Assembly (NCBI RefSeq): GCF_900105555.1
Contig: NZ_FNTZ01000001.1
Span: 1,364,001 to 1,428,000, forward strand
DNA: 64,000 bases
Origin: Pseudomonas coleopterorum
GTDB lineage: Bacteria > Pseudomonadota > Gammaproteobacteria > Pseudomonadales > Pseudomonadaceae
Reading direction: 5' to 3'
The notes below the pieces were generated by a model. It made no database searches and was not told the DNA's origin. It worked only from the letters and a program-made list of their open reading frames with translations. Each line of letters opens with the position of its first letter. The stretch's first letter is position 1. Positions 17,517 through 26,046 of this stretch are shown one piece after another. Both the position numbers and the translations under genes were made by a program.

Positions 17517-18266
17517 ATGTTCGAAACATTGCTCTACATTGCACTGGGTGCGGCGATGGGCACGCTGGGCGGCGTGTTCGGCATCGGCGGCGGCCTGATC
17601 GCGATTCCGGCCCTGGGCCTGCTGTTCGGCGTGGACCAGCAACTGGCGCAGGGCACGTCGCTGGTGATGGTTGTGCCCAACGTGCTCCTGGCAATGTGGC
17701 GCTATCACCAGCGTCGTCCCATTCCCTGGCGGCACGCCTTGCCCCTGGCCTTGGGTGGTCTGGTCTGCGCCTGGCTCGCCTCGATGCTCGCGTCCGGGCT
17801 GGACCCGGCATCGATGCGGGTGGGCTTCGTGGCATTCCTGTTGGCGCTGGTGGTCTACAACATCGCGCAGATGTTCCTGCGGCCGGTCAGTGGCACGGGC
17901 GAGATGCGTCATGCGTGGCCATGGCTGGGGGTGCTGGGCGGCTTTTCCGGGGTGATCGGCGGCTTCTTCGGCGTCGGTGGCGCCGTGCTGGCCACGCCGG
18001 TGCTGACCAGCGTGTTCGGCACCACCCAGATCATGGCCCAGGGCCTGTCGCTGGCCCTGGCTGCGCCGAGTACCAGCGTGACCCTGCTGACCTACGCGGT
18101 GCACGATCACGTCGACTGGGCCATGGGCATACCGATGGCCGTGGGCGGCCTGCTGAGCATCAGTTGGGGCGTGAAGATCGCTTACAGCCTGTCGGAAAAA
18201 GTCCTGCGTGGCAGCTTTTGCGTGTTCCTGCTGCTCTGCGCGGTTCTGCTGCTGTTCAAGGTTTAG
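17517..18266 (+). CDS. TauE/SafE family (DUF81) membrane permease
   Basis: A 249-residue integral membrane protein with about eight segments in two repeats. Each repeat carries the family glycine motif: GGVFGIGGGLIAIPAL near 20-35 and GVIGGFFGVGGAVLATPVL near 145-163. The family exports or imports sulfite, sulfonates and related organic anions. ATG 17517 follows AGAGAGG (17506-17512). It is divergent from ohrR with 216 bp between them, and I see no convincing OhrR box there. No sulfur-metabolism genes are adjacent, so the substrate is open. Confidence 0.88.
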   Translation: MFETLLYIALGAAMGTLGGVFGIGGGLIAIPALGLLFGVDQQLAQGTSLVMVVPNVLLAMWRYHQRRPIPWRHALPLALGGLVCAWLASMLASGLDPASMRVGFVAFLLALVVYNIAQMFLRPVSGTGEMRHAWPWLGVLGGFSGVIGGFFGVGGAVLATPVLTSVFGTTQIMAQGLSLALAAPSTSVTLLTYAVHDHVDWAMGIPMAVGGLLSISWGVKIAYSLSEKVLRGSFCVFLLLCAVLLLFKV

Positions 18267-18320
18267 TGTTCAGGGTCTAGCTCGAATCGACCGCACGGGG
18301 TGCCCGGTTTCGGTGGATTA

Positions 18321-19139
18321 ATGCCACAATCGGCGCTTCAATTCGCCGCGACGAGCCCTCAGGTGGAAGACCAAGACACCCTGCAACCCCGCGAACGCAC
18401 CGAGCACGTACTGGCCGAGGTGCACGACGCCTGGGGCATGATCCGCGTGCTGGAAGTGGCGGACTACCGTTTCCTGGAGTTCGGTGACGCCATCGAGCAG
18501 AGCTGCACCTTCACTGCCGACCCCAGCTGGCTGGAGTACGACTACACGCGGGCCATGCTGGTGGGCGCGCTGTGCCATGCCGAACCCGAAAGCGCCCTGT
18601 TCCTGGGCCTCGGCGCAGGCACGTTGACCCAGGCCTGCCTCAAGTTCCTGCCACTCGAAGACGTCGAATGCATCGAACTGCGCCCCGACGTGCCCCGACT
18701 GGCCATCGAATACATGGGCCTGGAAGACGATCCCAGGCTGTACATCCGGGTCGGCGACGCCCTGGAACTGCTGCCCAGCGCCGAAACCGCCGATTTGATC
18801 TTCGTCGACCTGTATACCGATCACGGCCCGGCGCCCGCACATCTGGCCTGGCGCTTTCTCGAACAGTGCCAGCAGCGCCTGAACCCGCACGGTTGGCTGA
18901 TCATCAACCAGTGGGCCGGCAACGATGGCAAGCCGCTCGGCGCTGCGTTGCTGCGCGGGCTCTATCAGCGCCACTACTGGGAGCTGCCGGTGAAGGAGGG
19001 CAACGTGATCGTCATGGTACCGGCCGATATCGAGCAGCAACTGGACCAGCCCGGTCTGCGCCAGCGTGCCGAAGCCCTGGCGCCCCAGTTGGGCTATTCC
19101 CTGCAGAGCCTGATCGACCTGATCCGCCCGGCGACCTGA
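18321..19139 (+). CDS. Spermidine synthase-fold (SAM-dependent) protein
   Basis: A 272-residue Rossmann-fold protein of the polyamine aminopropyltransferase superfamily. It shows SALFLGLGAGTLTQACLKFLP (SAM loop, about 90-110), the acidic partner CIELRPDVPRLAIEYM, then VGDALELL and ADLIFVDLYTDHGPAPAHL. The catalytic DxxDP-type loop of true spermidine synthases is not evident, so it may be an orphan methyltransferase-like member, as many short Pseudomonas spermidine synthases are. ATG 18321 with GGTGG upstream is preferred; GTG 18300 would add seven residues. It is monocistronic between a permease and a convergent hydratase. Confidence 0.72.
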   Translation: MPQSALQFAATSPQVEDQDTLQPRERTEHVLAEVHDAWGMIRVLEVADYRFLEFGDAIEQSCTFTADPSWLEYDYTRAMLVGALCHAEPESALFLGLGAGTLTQACLKFLPLEDVECIELRPDVPRLAIEYMGLEDDPRLYIRVGDALELLPSAETADLIFVDLYTDHGPAPAHLAWRFLEQCQQRLNPHGWLIINQWAGNDGKPLGAALLRGLYQRHYWELPVKEGNVIVMVPADIEQQLDQPGLRQRAEALAPQLGYSLQSLIDLIRPAT

Positions 19140-19166
19140 GACGCCGCGTCGACTCGATGCCCCCTG

Positions 19167-19958
19167 CTACTGGCCGACGAACACGGCAGGGCGCCGCTGC
19201 TGCATCGCCGCCAGGCCCTCGCGCGCGTCCTCGCTGGCGAACAGCCGTCCCGTGGTCGCTGCCAATTGGCGGCTGGCGGCCACTTCACCTTCGCTGATCG
19301 CCAGGCGCGCCGACGCCAGGGTCGCCTGCACGCCCAACGGCGCCTGCCGGGCAATCCGCTGGGCCAGGGCGAGCGCGTTGGGCAGCAGGTCCTCACTGGC
19401 CATGACTTCCTGCACCAGGCCCAGGCGCAGCGCCTCGTGAGCATCGAACTCATCGCCAGTGAGCAGCCAGCGCATCGCATTGCCCCAGCCGGCGATCTGT
19501 TGCAGGCGCAAGGTGGCGCCGCCGAACGGGAACAGCCCGCGCTGCACCTCCATCTGGGCAAAGCGGGTATTGCTGGCGCACAGGTTGATGTCGGCTGCGA
19601 GCATCAGCTCGATGCCCACGGTGAGGCAGTATCCCTGCGCCGCGACGATCACCGGTTTGCTGACTACCGGCCCCCCGGACACCCGCCAGGGATCGCAGCC
19701 GCCGGGCGGTACCTGCCAACCCTGGCTCAGACGCGTGCTCACCGCCGTCAGATCCAGCCCCGCGGTGAAATGCTCACCGTGGCAATACACCAGCGCCACC
19801 CGCGCCATCGGCTCGCGCTCGAACGCGCCGTAGGCCAGGCTCAGGGCATCGAGCATGGGCAGGTCGAACGCATTGCGTTTGGCAGGGCGGTCAAGGCCGA
19901 TGAGCATGACGTGCTCGCGCAGCTCGCAGCTGACCTTGCCGGGGCAGGGGGTGGGCAT
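19167..19958 (-). CDS. Enoyl-CoA hydratase/isomerase (crotonase) family protein
   Basis: A 263-residue crotonase-fold enzyme. The oxyanion-hole segments are present: FTAGLDL (near 70) and VIVAAQGYCLTVGIELMLAADI (near 105-125). Residues at the usual catalytic Glu positions are partly replaced: QMEVQRGLFPFGGATLRL keeps an acid-like pattern with E at MEV but lacks the second classical glutamate. Such members are annotated as hydratases with unproven activity. The start is ATG 19958 behind GGAG; the longer open frame would extend into the divergent leader of the helicase gene. No acyl-CoA dehydrogenase or thiolase is nearby. Confidence 0.85.
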   Translation of the reverse strand: MPTPCPGKVSCELREHVMLIGLDRPAKRNAFDLPMLDALSLAYGAFEREPMARVALVYCHGEHFTAGLDLTAVSTRLSQGWQVPPGGCDPWRVSGGPVVSKPVIVAAQGYCLTVGIELMLAADINLCASNTRFAQMEVQRGLFPFGGATLRLQQIAGWGNAMRWLLTGDEFDAHEALRLGLVQEVMASEDLLPNALALAQRIARQAPLGVQATLASARLAISEGEVAASRQLAATTGRLFASEDAREGLAAMQQRRPAVFVGQ

Positions 19959-20106
19959 GACGGCGTTCTCCGAAGGTTTTGGATGAAAGGTTTCAGCCGC
20001 CGCACCTGCGCAGGCGCCTTCGCTAAAATAGACCGTGATGCGGATTCGCGCAAAGCCCGCGTGGCTCTGCCGTGCATGCGGCACCAAGGTACAAAAAAGT
20101 CTCACC

Positions 20107-20345
20107 TTGCGGCCGTTTTCAGGTATAGTGCGCGCCGGTCTTTAACCAGGCCACGTTTAGGTAGCGCAATCCCCCGAAGACAGCTTCGGCTGCACGTCCG
20201 TTCCGCGGACTCTCCCTAACGATTCTTTCATTCAATCGTTTTCGCAAATCCCCGCCGACAAAGCTGCCAGGGTGACTCTCGAGTCTTACAAGGCATGCGC
20301 AGCTTTGGAGCATGGGTCTTTGCGGATGCACTTAGAGGCAGACCC
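20107..20345 (+). promoter_or_regulatory. Promoter and long structured leader of the DEAD-box helicase gene
   Basis: The 387-base gap 19959-20345 holds a TATAGT -10-like box at 20124-20129 and then about 210 bases of untranslated leader. The leader has two perfect hairpins: CCGAAG-acag-CTTCGG at 20174-20189 and GTCCG-ttccg-CGGAC at 20196-20210. They are followed by an AU-richer stretch with TTCTTTCATTCAATCG. Long structured leaders are typical of cold-induced RNA helicase and cold-shock genes. I found no clear -35 at standard distance, so the exact start is uncertain. From 19959 to about 20100 I see only the hydratase upstream region. Confidence 0.5.
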
Positions 20346-22010
20346 ATGACCCAGGAAACCGGCGGCTTCGCCGCTCTCGAACTTCATCCGAACATTGTTG
20401 CTGCTGTAGTCGCTACCGGCTACGAAGAGCCTTCGGCTATCCAGCAACAATCGATCCCGATCATTCTCGCCGGTCATGACATGATCGGCCAGGCGCAGAC
20501 AGGCACCGGTAAAACCGCCGCCTTCGCTCTGCCGATCCTGCATCGTATCGACCCGAGCAAGCGCGAGCCGCAAGCCCTGATCCTGGCGCCAACCCGTGAG
20601 TTGGCGCTACAAGTAGCCACTGCATTCGAAACCTACGCCAAGCAGATGCCTGGCGTTACCGTAGTGGCCGTGTACGGCGGTGCCCCGATGGGCCCGCAAT
20701 TGAAAGCCATCCGCAACGGCGCGCAAATCGTCGTCGCTACCCCCGGCCGTCTCTGCGACCACCTGCGTCGCGACGAGAAAGTCCTCGCCACGGTGAACCA
20801 CCTGGTGCTCGACGAAGCCGACGAAATGCTCAAGCTGGGCTTCATGGATGACTTGGAAGTCATCTTCAAGGCCATGCCCGAGACTCGCCAGACCGTACTG
20901 TTCTCGGCAACTTTGCCGCAGTCGATCCGCGCCATTGCCGAGCGTCATCTCAAAGACCCCAAGCACGTCAAGATCCAGACCAAGACTCAGACCGTCACCG
21001 CGATCGAGCAGGCTCACCTGCTGGTTCACGCCGACCAGAAGACCTCGGCTGTCCTGCGCCTGCTGGAAGTCGAAGAGTTCGATGCACTGATCGCCTTCGT
21101 GCGCACCAAGCAAGCCACCCTCGACCTGGCCAGCGCCCTTGAAGCCAAAGGCTACAAGGCTGCGGCACTCAACGGTGACATCGCCCAGAACCAGCGCGAG
21201 CGCGTCATCGACTCGCTCAAGGATGGTCGCCTGGACATCGTCGTCGCCACCGACGTCGCTGCTCGTGGTCTGGACGTACCGCGCATCACTCACGTGTTCA
21301 ACGTCGACATGCCGTACGACCCCGAGTCCTACGTGCACCGTATCGGCCGTACCGGCCGTGCCGGTCGCGAAGGCCGTGCGCTGCTGCTGGTGACTCCACG
21401 TGAGCGTCGCATGCTGCAGGTCATCGAGCGTGTCACCGGCCAGAAGGTCGCTGAAGTTCGCCTGCCAGATGGCCAGGCCGTACTGGATGCGCGCATTCGC
21501 AAGCTGACCAACAGCCTCGCGCCGTTGGTGGGCGATGCCGAAAGCACCCACGGCGAGTTGCTGGATCGCTTGACGGCCGACATCGGTTGCAGCCCGCGTG
21601 CTTTGGCCGCGGCCCTGCTGCGCAAGGCCACCAATGGCCAGGCGCTGACACTGGATGCCGTCAACAAAGAGCAGCCACTGGTTCCGACCAGCGCTCCACG
21701 CGAACGCAGCAGCGGTGATCGTCCTGACCGTGGTGACCGCGAGCGTCGCGCTCCCATGCCACTGGGTGAAGGCCGCGCACGCTGCCGTACTGCCCTGGGT
21801 GCTCGTGACGGCATCGCCGCGAAGAACCTGCTGGGCGCCATCCTTAACGAAGGCGGCCTGGCCCGCGAAGCTATCGGTCGCATCCAGGTGCGTGACAGCT
21901 TCAGCCTGGTCGAGCTGCCGGAAGAAGGTCTGGAAGGTCTGCTGAGCAAGCTGAAAGACACCCGCGTCGCTGGTAAGCAGTTGAAGCTGCGTCGCTATCG
22001 CGAAGACTGA
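20346..22010 (+). CDS. deaD: DEAD-box ATP-dependent RNA helicase, DeaD/CsdA family
   Basis: A 554-residue DEAD-box helicase. Visible motifs in order: the Q-motif region (GYEEPSAIQQQSIP), Walker A AQTGTGKT (50-57), PTRELA, TPGR, DEAD (LVLDEADEML), SAT (FSATLP), then RecA-2 motifs with ATDVAARGLD and HRIGRTGRAGR. After residue 440 come a helical region, a basic/Ser-rich linker (RSSGDRPDRGDRERRAP) and a C-terminal DbpA-type RNA-binding domain (AKNLLGAILNEGGLAREAIGRIQVRDSFSLVELPEE). This is the DeaD/CsdA layout: ribosome assembly and mRNA unwinding, especially in the cold. The start is ATG 20346 after AGAGGCAG. A strong terminator follows at 22032. Confidence 0.9.
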   Translation: MTQETGGFAALELHPNIVAAVVATGYEEPSAIQQQSIPIILAGHDMIGQAQTGTGKTAAFALPILHRIDPSKREPQALILAPTRELALQVATAFETYAKQMPGVTVVAVYGGAPMGPQLKAIRNGAQIVVATPGRLCDHLRRDEKVLATVNHLVLDEADEMLKLGFMDDLEVIFKAMPETRQTVLFSATLPQSIRAIAERHLKDPKHVKIQTKTQTVTAIEQAHLLVHADQKTSAVLRLLEVEEFDALIAFVRTKQATLDLASALEAKGYKAAALNGDIAQNQRERVIDSLKDGRLDIVVATDVAARGLDVPRITHVFNVDMPYDPESYVHRIGRTGRAGREGRALLLVTPRERRMLQVIERVTGQKVAEVRLPDGQAVLDARIRKLTNSLAPLVGDAESTHGELLDRLTADIGCSPRALAAALLRKATNGQALTLDAVNKEQPLVPTSAPRERSSGDRPDRGDRERRAPMPLGEGRARCRTALGARDGIAAKNLLGAILNEGGLAREAIGRIQVRDSFSLVELPEEGLEGLLSKLKDTRVAGKQLKLRRYRED

Positions 22011-22031
22011 TCGCCTATAGTCTTCAGGCAT

Positions 22032-22064
22032 AAAAAATCCCCGACTGGTTCGGGGATTTTTTTT
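22032..22064 (+). terminator. Rho-independent terminator of the helicase gene
   Basis: An 11-bp stem AAAATCCCCGA / TCGGGGATTTT (22034-22044 with 22050-22060) with loop CTGGT is followed by a run of T residues to 22064. It sits 22 bases after the helicase stop, and the A/T flanks make it potentially usable in both directions. Confidence 0.9.
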
Positions 22065-22104
22065 GTCTTGATTGCGGCGCGTTCATCGCCAGGTCGAGCT
22101 CGCT

Positions 22105-22132
22105 CCTGTGGGAGCGGGCTCCGCCCGCGAAG
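22105..22132. repeat. REP-type palindrome
   Basis: The sequence CCTGTGGGAGCGGGCTCC with GCCCGCGAAG behind it is a single copy of the Pseudomonas REP also seen in the array at 52331-52536. It lies between the helicase terminator and the convergent lipoprotein gene. The stem GCGGGC/GCCCGC is perfect. Confidence 0.75.
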
Positions 22133-22149
22133 CAGGCACCGCCGATCAA

Positions 22150-22446
22150 TCAGTTCTTGGCAGGCGGCACCTGGGTAGCAGGGGTGGTGCCTGGGGCTAC
22201 GGGCATGCTCGAGTCGGACTTGGTCGCTTCCTGAGCTGCAGCCTTGTTCGATTCGGCAGCCGCTTCGTTGGCCTTGGCGTTTTCCTTGGCGGCGTCGTTC
22301 ATTTTTTCTTGAGCTGAGTCCATTTTTTCCTGCGCTTCCTGACGATGCTCTGCAGCGTCCTGAGCCTTGTCTTCGGATTTCTTGTCGCAAGCGGCCAGAC
22401 CAAGGGTGGCAGCCAGCATCAGGGAGTAAGCGAGTGTCTTGCGCAT
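22150..22446 (-). CDS. Small alanine/glutamate-rich lipoprotein
   Basis: A 98-residue lipoprotein. The signal sequence MRKTLAYSLMLAATLGLAAC ends in a lipobox (LAAC) with Asp at +2, which in enterobacteria favours inner-membrane retention. The mature part is a single predicted coiled coil (residues 25-75: repeated EDKAQDAAEHRQEAQEKMDSA-like heptads) and a Pro/Thr-rich tail. It has no enzymatic motif. The start is supported by AAGGAG seven bases before ATG. It is convergent with deaD and divergent from htpG. A structural envelope or stress role is only a guess. Confidence 0.82.
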   Translation of the reverse strand: MRKTLAYSLMLAATLGLAACDKKSEDKAQDAAEHRQEAQEKMDSAQEKMNDAAKENAKANEAAAESNKAAAQEATKSDSSMPVAPGTTPATQVPPAKN

Positions 22447-22654
22447 GGTGTTTCTCCTTATTGGGTATCTACGAGGCTAAGAGGGTGTGCCTTGGATATA
22501 AGTTCCGTCGTTGAGGTTATATATAAGTATCAGATCGCAATGAGGTTTTTCCGCAGCCGTGCTGTACCGTTCAAGCACTCGTCCGGTTTTCACGCTGGCC
22601 CTGGGTGAAAGAAGCCGTTCACAGGTGCTGGCTTACTCGTCTGCCGAAGCCACC

Positions 22655-22709
22655 CTTGAAATACCGATCGGCGGCCCCATCTCCTTGTCATCCCGCCGCT
22701 CATCGGCGG
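22655..22709 (+). promoter_or_regulatory. Heat-shock sigma-32 promoter and leader hairpin of htpG
   Basis: CTTGAAA (22655-22661) and CCCCATCT (22675-22682), separated by 13 bases, match the RpoH consensus CTTGAAA-N-CCCCATNT at every fixed position. Transcription would start near 22690. The short leader then holds a perfect hairpin CCGCCG-ctcat-CGGCGG (22693-22709) before the ribosome site GGAG at 22726-22729. Confidence 0.85.
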
Positions 22710-22739
22710 CACCTGCCATCTGATTGGAGTTTGATGACC

Positions 22740-24644
22740 ATGAGTGTGGAAACTCAAAAGGAAACCCTGGGCTTCCAGACCGAGGTGAAGCAACTGCTGC
22801 ACCTCATGATCCATTCGCTGTATTCCAACAAGGAAATCTTCCTTCGCGAATTGATCTCGAACGCCTCCGACGCCGTCGACAAGCTGCGTTTCGAAGCACT
22901 GGCCAAGCCCGAGCTGCTCGAAGGCGGCGGTGAGCTCAAGATCCGCGTCAGCTTCGACAAGGACGCCAAGACCGTCACCCTCGAAGACAACGGTATCGGC
23001 ATGAACCGTGACGATGTCGTGACCCACCTGGGCACCATCGCCAAGTCCGGCACTGCCGACTTCATGAAGAACCTCACCGGCGATCAGAAGAAGGATTCGC
23101 ACCTGATCGGTCAGTTCGGCGTGGGCTTCTACTCGGCCTTCATCGTCGCCGACCAGGTCGACGTCTACAGCCGTCGTGCCGGCACCCCGGCCAGCGAAGG
23201 TGTGCACTGGTCCTCCAAGGGCGAAGGCGAGTTCGAAGTCGCCAACATAGAGAAGGCCGAGCGCGGTACTCGTATCGTGCTGCACCTGAAAAGCGCCGAA
23301 GACGAATTCGCCGACGGCTACCGTCTGCGCAACATCATCAAGAAGTACTCCGACCACATCGCCCTGCCGATCGAGCTGCCCAAGGAAAGCGCGCCGGCCG
23401 AAGGCGAAGAGGCCCCGGCGCAGGAGTGGGAAACCGTCAACCGCGCCAGCGCTCTGTGGACCCGTCCTCGTACCGAGATCAAGGACGAGGAATATCAGGA
23501 GTTCTACAAGCACGTCGGTCACGACTACGAGAACCCGCTGAGCTGGAGCCACAACAAGGTCGAAGGCAAGCTGGAATACACCTCGCTGCTGTACGTACCG
23601 GCCCGTGCACCGTTCGACCTGTACCAGCGCGAAGCTCCGCGTGGCCTCAAGCTGTACGTGCAGCGCGTGTTCGTGATGGATCAGGCCGAATCCTTCCTGC
23701 CGTTGTACCTGCGCTTCATCAAGGGTGTGGTCGACTCCAACGACCTGTCCCTGAACGTGTCGCGTGAGATCCTGCAGAAAGACCCGATCATCGACTCGAT
23801 GAAAACGGCCCTGACCAAGCGTGTTCTCGACATGCTGGAGAAACTGGCCAAGAACGAGCCCGAACAATACAAAGGCTTCTGGAAGAACTTTGGCCAGGTC
23901 CTCAAGGAAGGCCCTGCCGAAGATTTCGCCAACAAGGAAAAGATCGCCGGCCTGCTGCGCTTCGCTTCCACCAGCGACGACGGCGGCGAGCAGAGCGTTG
24001 GCCTGGCCGACTACCTGGCACGGGTCAAGGAAGGTCAGGACAAGATCTACTACCTGTCCGGCGAGTCCTATGCGCAGGTCAAGAACAGCCCGCACCTGGA
24101 GGTCTTCCGCAAGAAAGGCATCGAAGTGCTGCTGCTGACCGATCGCATCGACGAGTGGCTGATGAGCTACCTCACTGAATTCGATGGCAAGGGCTTCGTC
24201 GACGTTGCCCGTGGCGACCTCGACCTGGGCAAGCTGGACTCCGAGGAGGACAAGAAAGCCCAGGAAGAAATCGCCAAGGACAAGGAAGGGCTGGTCGAGC
24301 GCCTCAAAGCGGCTCTGGGTGATTCCGTCAGCGAAGTGCGGGTTTCCCACCGTCTGACCGATTCGCCGGCGATCCTGGCCATCGGTGAGCAGGACCTGGG
24401 CCTGCAGATGCGCCAGATCCTGGAAGCCAGCGGCCAGAAGGTGCCGGATTCCAAGCCGATCTTCGAGTTCAACCCCAATCACCCGCTGATCGCCAAGCTG
24501 GACGTGGAGCAGAGCGAAGATCGTTTCGCCGACTTCTCTCACATCCTGTTCGATCAGGCGGCGCTGGCGGCCGGTGACAGCTTGAAAGATCCTGCCGGAT
24601 ACGTGCGGCGGCTGAACAAGCTGCTGGTCGAGTTGTCCGTTTAA
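22740..24644 (+). CDS. htpG: Chaperone protein HtpG (Hsp90)
   Basis: A 634-residue bacterial Hsp90, full length. The GHKL ATPase domain (1-230) shows [29 protein letters not shown] and [11 protein letters not shown]; the middle domain (about 235-500) contains [13 protein letters not shown]; the C-terminal dimerisation domain runs to LVELSV. HtpG is a cytosolic ATP-dependent chaperone that works with DnaK. Two ATG codons are possible (22734 and 22740); I use 22740 ([11 protein letters not shown]), which matches the usual family start and gives ten bases to GGAG. The promoter is a textbook sigma-32 site, and a terminator follows at 24658. Confidence 0.97.
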   Translation: MSVETQKETLGFQTEVKQLLHLMIHSLYSNKEIFLRELISNASDAVDKLRFEALAKPELLEGGGELKIRVSFDKDAKTVTLEDNGIGMNRDDVVTHLGTIAKSGTADFMKNLTGDQKKDSHLIGQFGVGFYSAFIVADQVDVYSRRAGTPASEGVHWSSKGEGEFEVANIEKAERGTRIVLHLKSAEDEFADGYRLRNIIKKYSDHIALPIELPKESAPAEGEEAPAQEWETVNRASALWTRPRTEIKDEEYQEFYKHVGHDYENPLSWSHNKVEGKLEYTSLLYVPARAPFDLYQREAPRGLKLYVQRVFVMDQAESFLPLYLRFIKGVVDSNDLSLNVSREILQKDPIIDSMKTALTKRVLDMLEKLAKNEPEQYKGFWKNFGQVLKEGPAEDFANKEKIAGLLRFASTSDDGGEQSVGLADYLARVKEGQDKIYYLSGESYAQVKNSPHLEVFRKKGIEVLLLTDRIDEWLMSYLTEFDGKGFVDVARGDLDLGKLDSEEDKKAQEEIAKDKEGLVERLKAALGDSVSEVRVSHRLTDSPAILAIGEQDLGLQMRQILEASGQKVPDSKPIFEFNPNHPLIAKLDVEQSEDRFADFSHILFDQAALAAGDSLKDPAGYVRRLNKLLVELSV

Positions 24645-24657
24645 GCAGTCCAGGTAA

Positions 24658-24681
24658 AAGCCCGCTTCGGCGGGCTTTTTC
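24658..24681 (+). terminator. Rho-independent terminator of htpG
   Basis: AAGCCCGC-ttcg-GCGGGCTT followed by a T run lies 13 bases after the htpG stop. The stem is perfect with a stable UUCG tetraloop. Confidence 0.92.
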
Positions 24682-24713
24682 GTTTTCAGTCACGACCTTT
24701 TGGGGGTACAAGC

Positions 24714-25442
24714 ATGAGCACATTGACCGTTCAATCCGTGGTCTACCAGATCGACGGGCAGGCGTACGAAAGCCGTCTGGTGTACGACGCCGATATCGTT
24801 TCTCCACGTCCGGGGCTGGTGATGGCGCCCAACTGGATGGGTGTCAGCGAGGGTGCCGAGCGCATCGCCCATGCCGTGGCCTCCAAGGGCTACGTCGTGC
24901 TGCTGGTGGACTTGTATGGGCAGGGCGTGCGCCCGAGCAACAACGACGAAGCCGCAGCGGCCATGACTCCGCTGAAGAACGACCGTGCCCTGCTGCGCAA
25001 GCGTATGCAGGTGGCGTTGCAGCAATTGCACGAGCAACCCCACGCGGCTGTCGATCCCGCACAGTCCGCAGCCTTCGGCTTCTGCTTCGGCGGTTGCTGT
25101 GCTCTGGAGCTGGCACGTACCGGCGCAGCGCTCAAGGCCACCGTGTCGTTCCACGGCACCTTGGATACGCCTAACCCAGCCGATGCTCATGACATCAAGG
25201 GTTCGGTCCTGGTGCTGCACGGCGACGCCGACCCACTGGTGCCGGCCGAGCAACTGCCTGCGTTCCGTTCCGAAATGAACTCGGCAGGTGTGGACTGGCA
25301 GTTGACCAGCTACGGCGGTGCCTACCATTCGTTCACCGACACCGAGGCTAACAACCCAGGTGTGCAGATGTACGATGCCAAGGTCTCGGCGCGCGCTTTC
25401 CAGGCCATGCACAACCTGCTCGACGAAGTGTTCCAGGCCTGA
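24714..25442 (+). CDS. Dienelactone hydrolase family protein
   Basis: A 242-residue alpha/beta hydrolase with the Cys-Asp-His triad of dienelactone hydrolases. The nucleophile elbow is AFGFCFGGCC (Cys near 120), the acid is in VLHGDADPLVP (near 165-175) and the histidine in AYHSFTD (near 203-208). The nucleophile Cys instead of Ser is diagnostic. Homologues hydrolyse dienelactones or other carboxylic esters; physiological roles of such stand-alone copies are rarely known. No chlorocatechol or aromatic genes are adjacent. It is transcribed after the htpG terminator and convergent with the OsmC gene. Confidence 0.88.
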   Translation: MSTLTVQSVVYQIDGQAYESRLVYDADIVSPRPGLVMAPNWMGVSEGAERIAHAVASKGYVVLLVDLYGQGVRPSNNDEAAAAMTPLKNDRALLRKRMQVALQQLHEQPHAAVDPAQSAAFGFCFGGCCALELARTGAALKATVSFHGTLDTPNPADAHDIKGSVLVLHGDADPLVPAEQLPAFRSEMNSAGVDWQLTSYGGAYHSFTDTEANNPGVQMYDAKVSARAFQAMHNLLDEVFQA

Positions 25443-25467
25443 GTCAGCATGTGCCTGTGAATGCCTG

Positions 25468-25488
25468 TTCGCGGCCATTGGCCGCGAA
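25468..25488. terminator. Hairpin between convergent genes (possible terminator)
   Basis: TTCGCGGCC-att-GGCCGCGAA is a perfect 9-bp stem in the 56-base gap between the convergent dienelactone hydrolase and OsmC genes. It lacks a U tract on either strand, so it may be a weak or Rho-assisted terminator. Confidence 0.5.
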
Positions 25489-25498
25489 TACTCGCCAG

Positions 25499-25906
25499 TC
25501 AAGCCTCCGCCAGATACGTCTCGATATCGATCACCGCGCTGGTCATCAGTTTGTGCACCGGACAATGATCGGCCACCCGGTCCAGGTCATGGCGCTGCGC
25601 TTCCGTCAGATTGCCCAGTAGCGTCAGTTTGACCCGCAGGCTGTACTTGCCGGTCGGCTCCTGGCTGTTGTCGCGCTTGACCTCGATGTTCACCCCGGTC
25701 AATGGGATGTTTTTGCGCTGCGCATAAAGCTTCAGGGTCAAGGCCTTGCAGGCTCCCAGTGCGGCGTCGAAATAGTCGTGGGGGGAGGGGGCCGAATCTG
25801 CGCCACCCAAGGCTTCGAGCAGGTCGGTATGGAATGAGTGGCGGCCATCGATGTCGATGCGGTGGCGAAATCCGTCGCCGGGTTCGGTAGTCACGGTGAT
25901 AGACAT
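25499..25906 (-). CDS. OsmC family protein
   Basis: A 135-residue OsmC-superfamily protein. The two redox cysteines are present: FDAALGACKALTLKLYAQ (near 50-60) and DHCPVHKLM (near 112-120). The segment HSFHTDLLEALGGADSAPSPHDYF is typical of the COG1765/YhfA-like group rather than of Ohr proper. Such proteins reduce organic hydroperoxides or are small thiol-dependent detoxifiers. The start is ATG 25906 after AAGGGA; the longer frame contains a poor N-terminus. It shares the bidirectional terminator region with fabB only at a distance, having its own promoter in 25907-25998. Confidence 0.87.
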   Translation of the reverse strand: MSITVTTEPGDGFRHRIDIDGRHSFHTDLLEALGGADSAPSPHDYFDAALGACKALTLKLYAQRKNIPLTGVNIEVKRDNSQEPTGKYSLRVKLTLLGNLTEAQRHDLDRVADHCPVHKLMTSAVIDIETYLAEA

Positions 25907-26000
25907 GGAGATCCCTTCGTTTGAGTGCACAAACCACACTGTATAGAGGCTGGTACCACCAAAGGGGTTCAACTGTCGTCAGCCGACCGACTGCAGGCAA

Positions 26001-26030
26001 AAAAAACGGCGCCCGCAGGCGCCGTTTTTT
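26001..26030. terminator. Bidirectional terminator after fabB
   Basis: AAAAAACGGCGCC-cgca-GGCGCCGTTTTTT is a perfect 13-bp stem flanked by A and T runs, so it can terminate leftward transcription of fabAB. It would also stop any rightward read-through. Confidence 0.9.
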
Positions 26031-26046
26031 CGTGAGGCTATGAATC

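Noticed and set aside
22590..24542. 650-codon antisense frame over htpG
   Set aside because: Shadow of htpG, whose plus-strand frame has every Hsp90 motif and a sigma-32 promoter.
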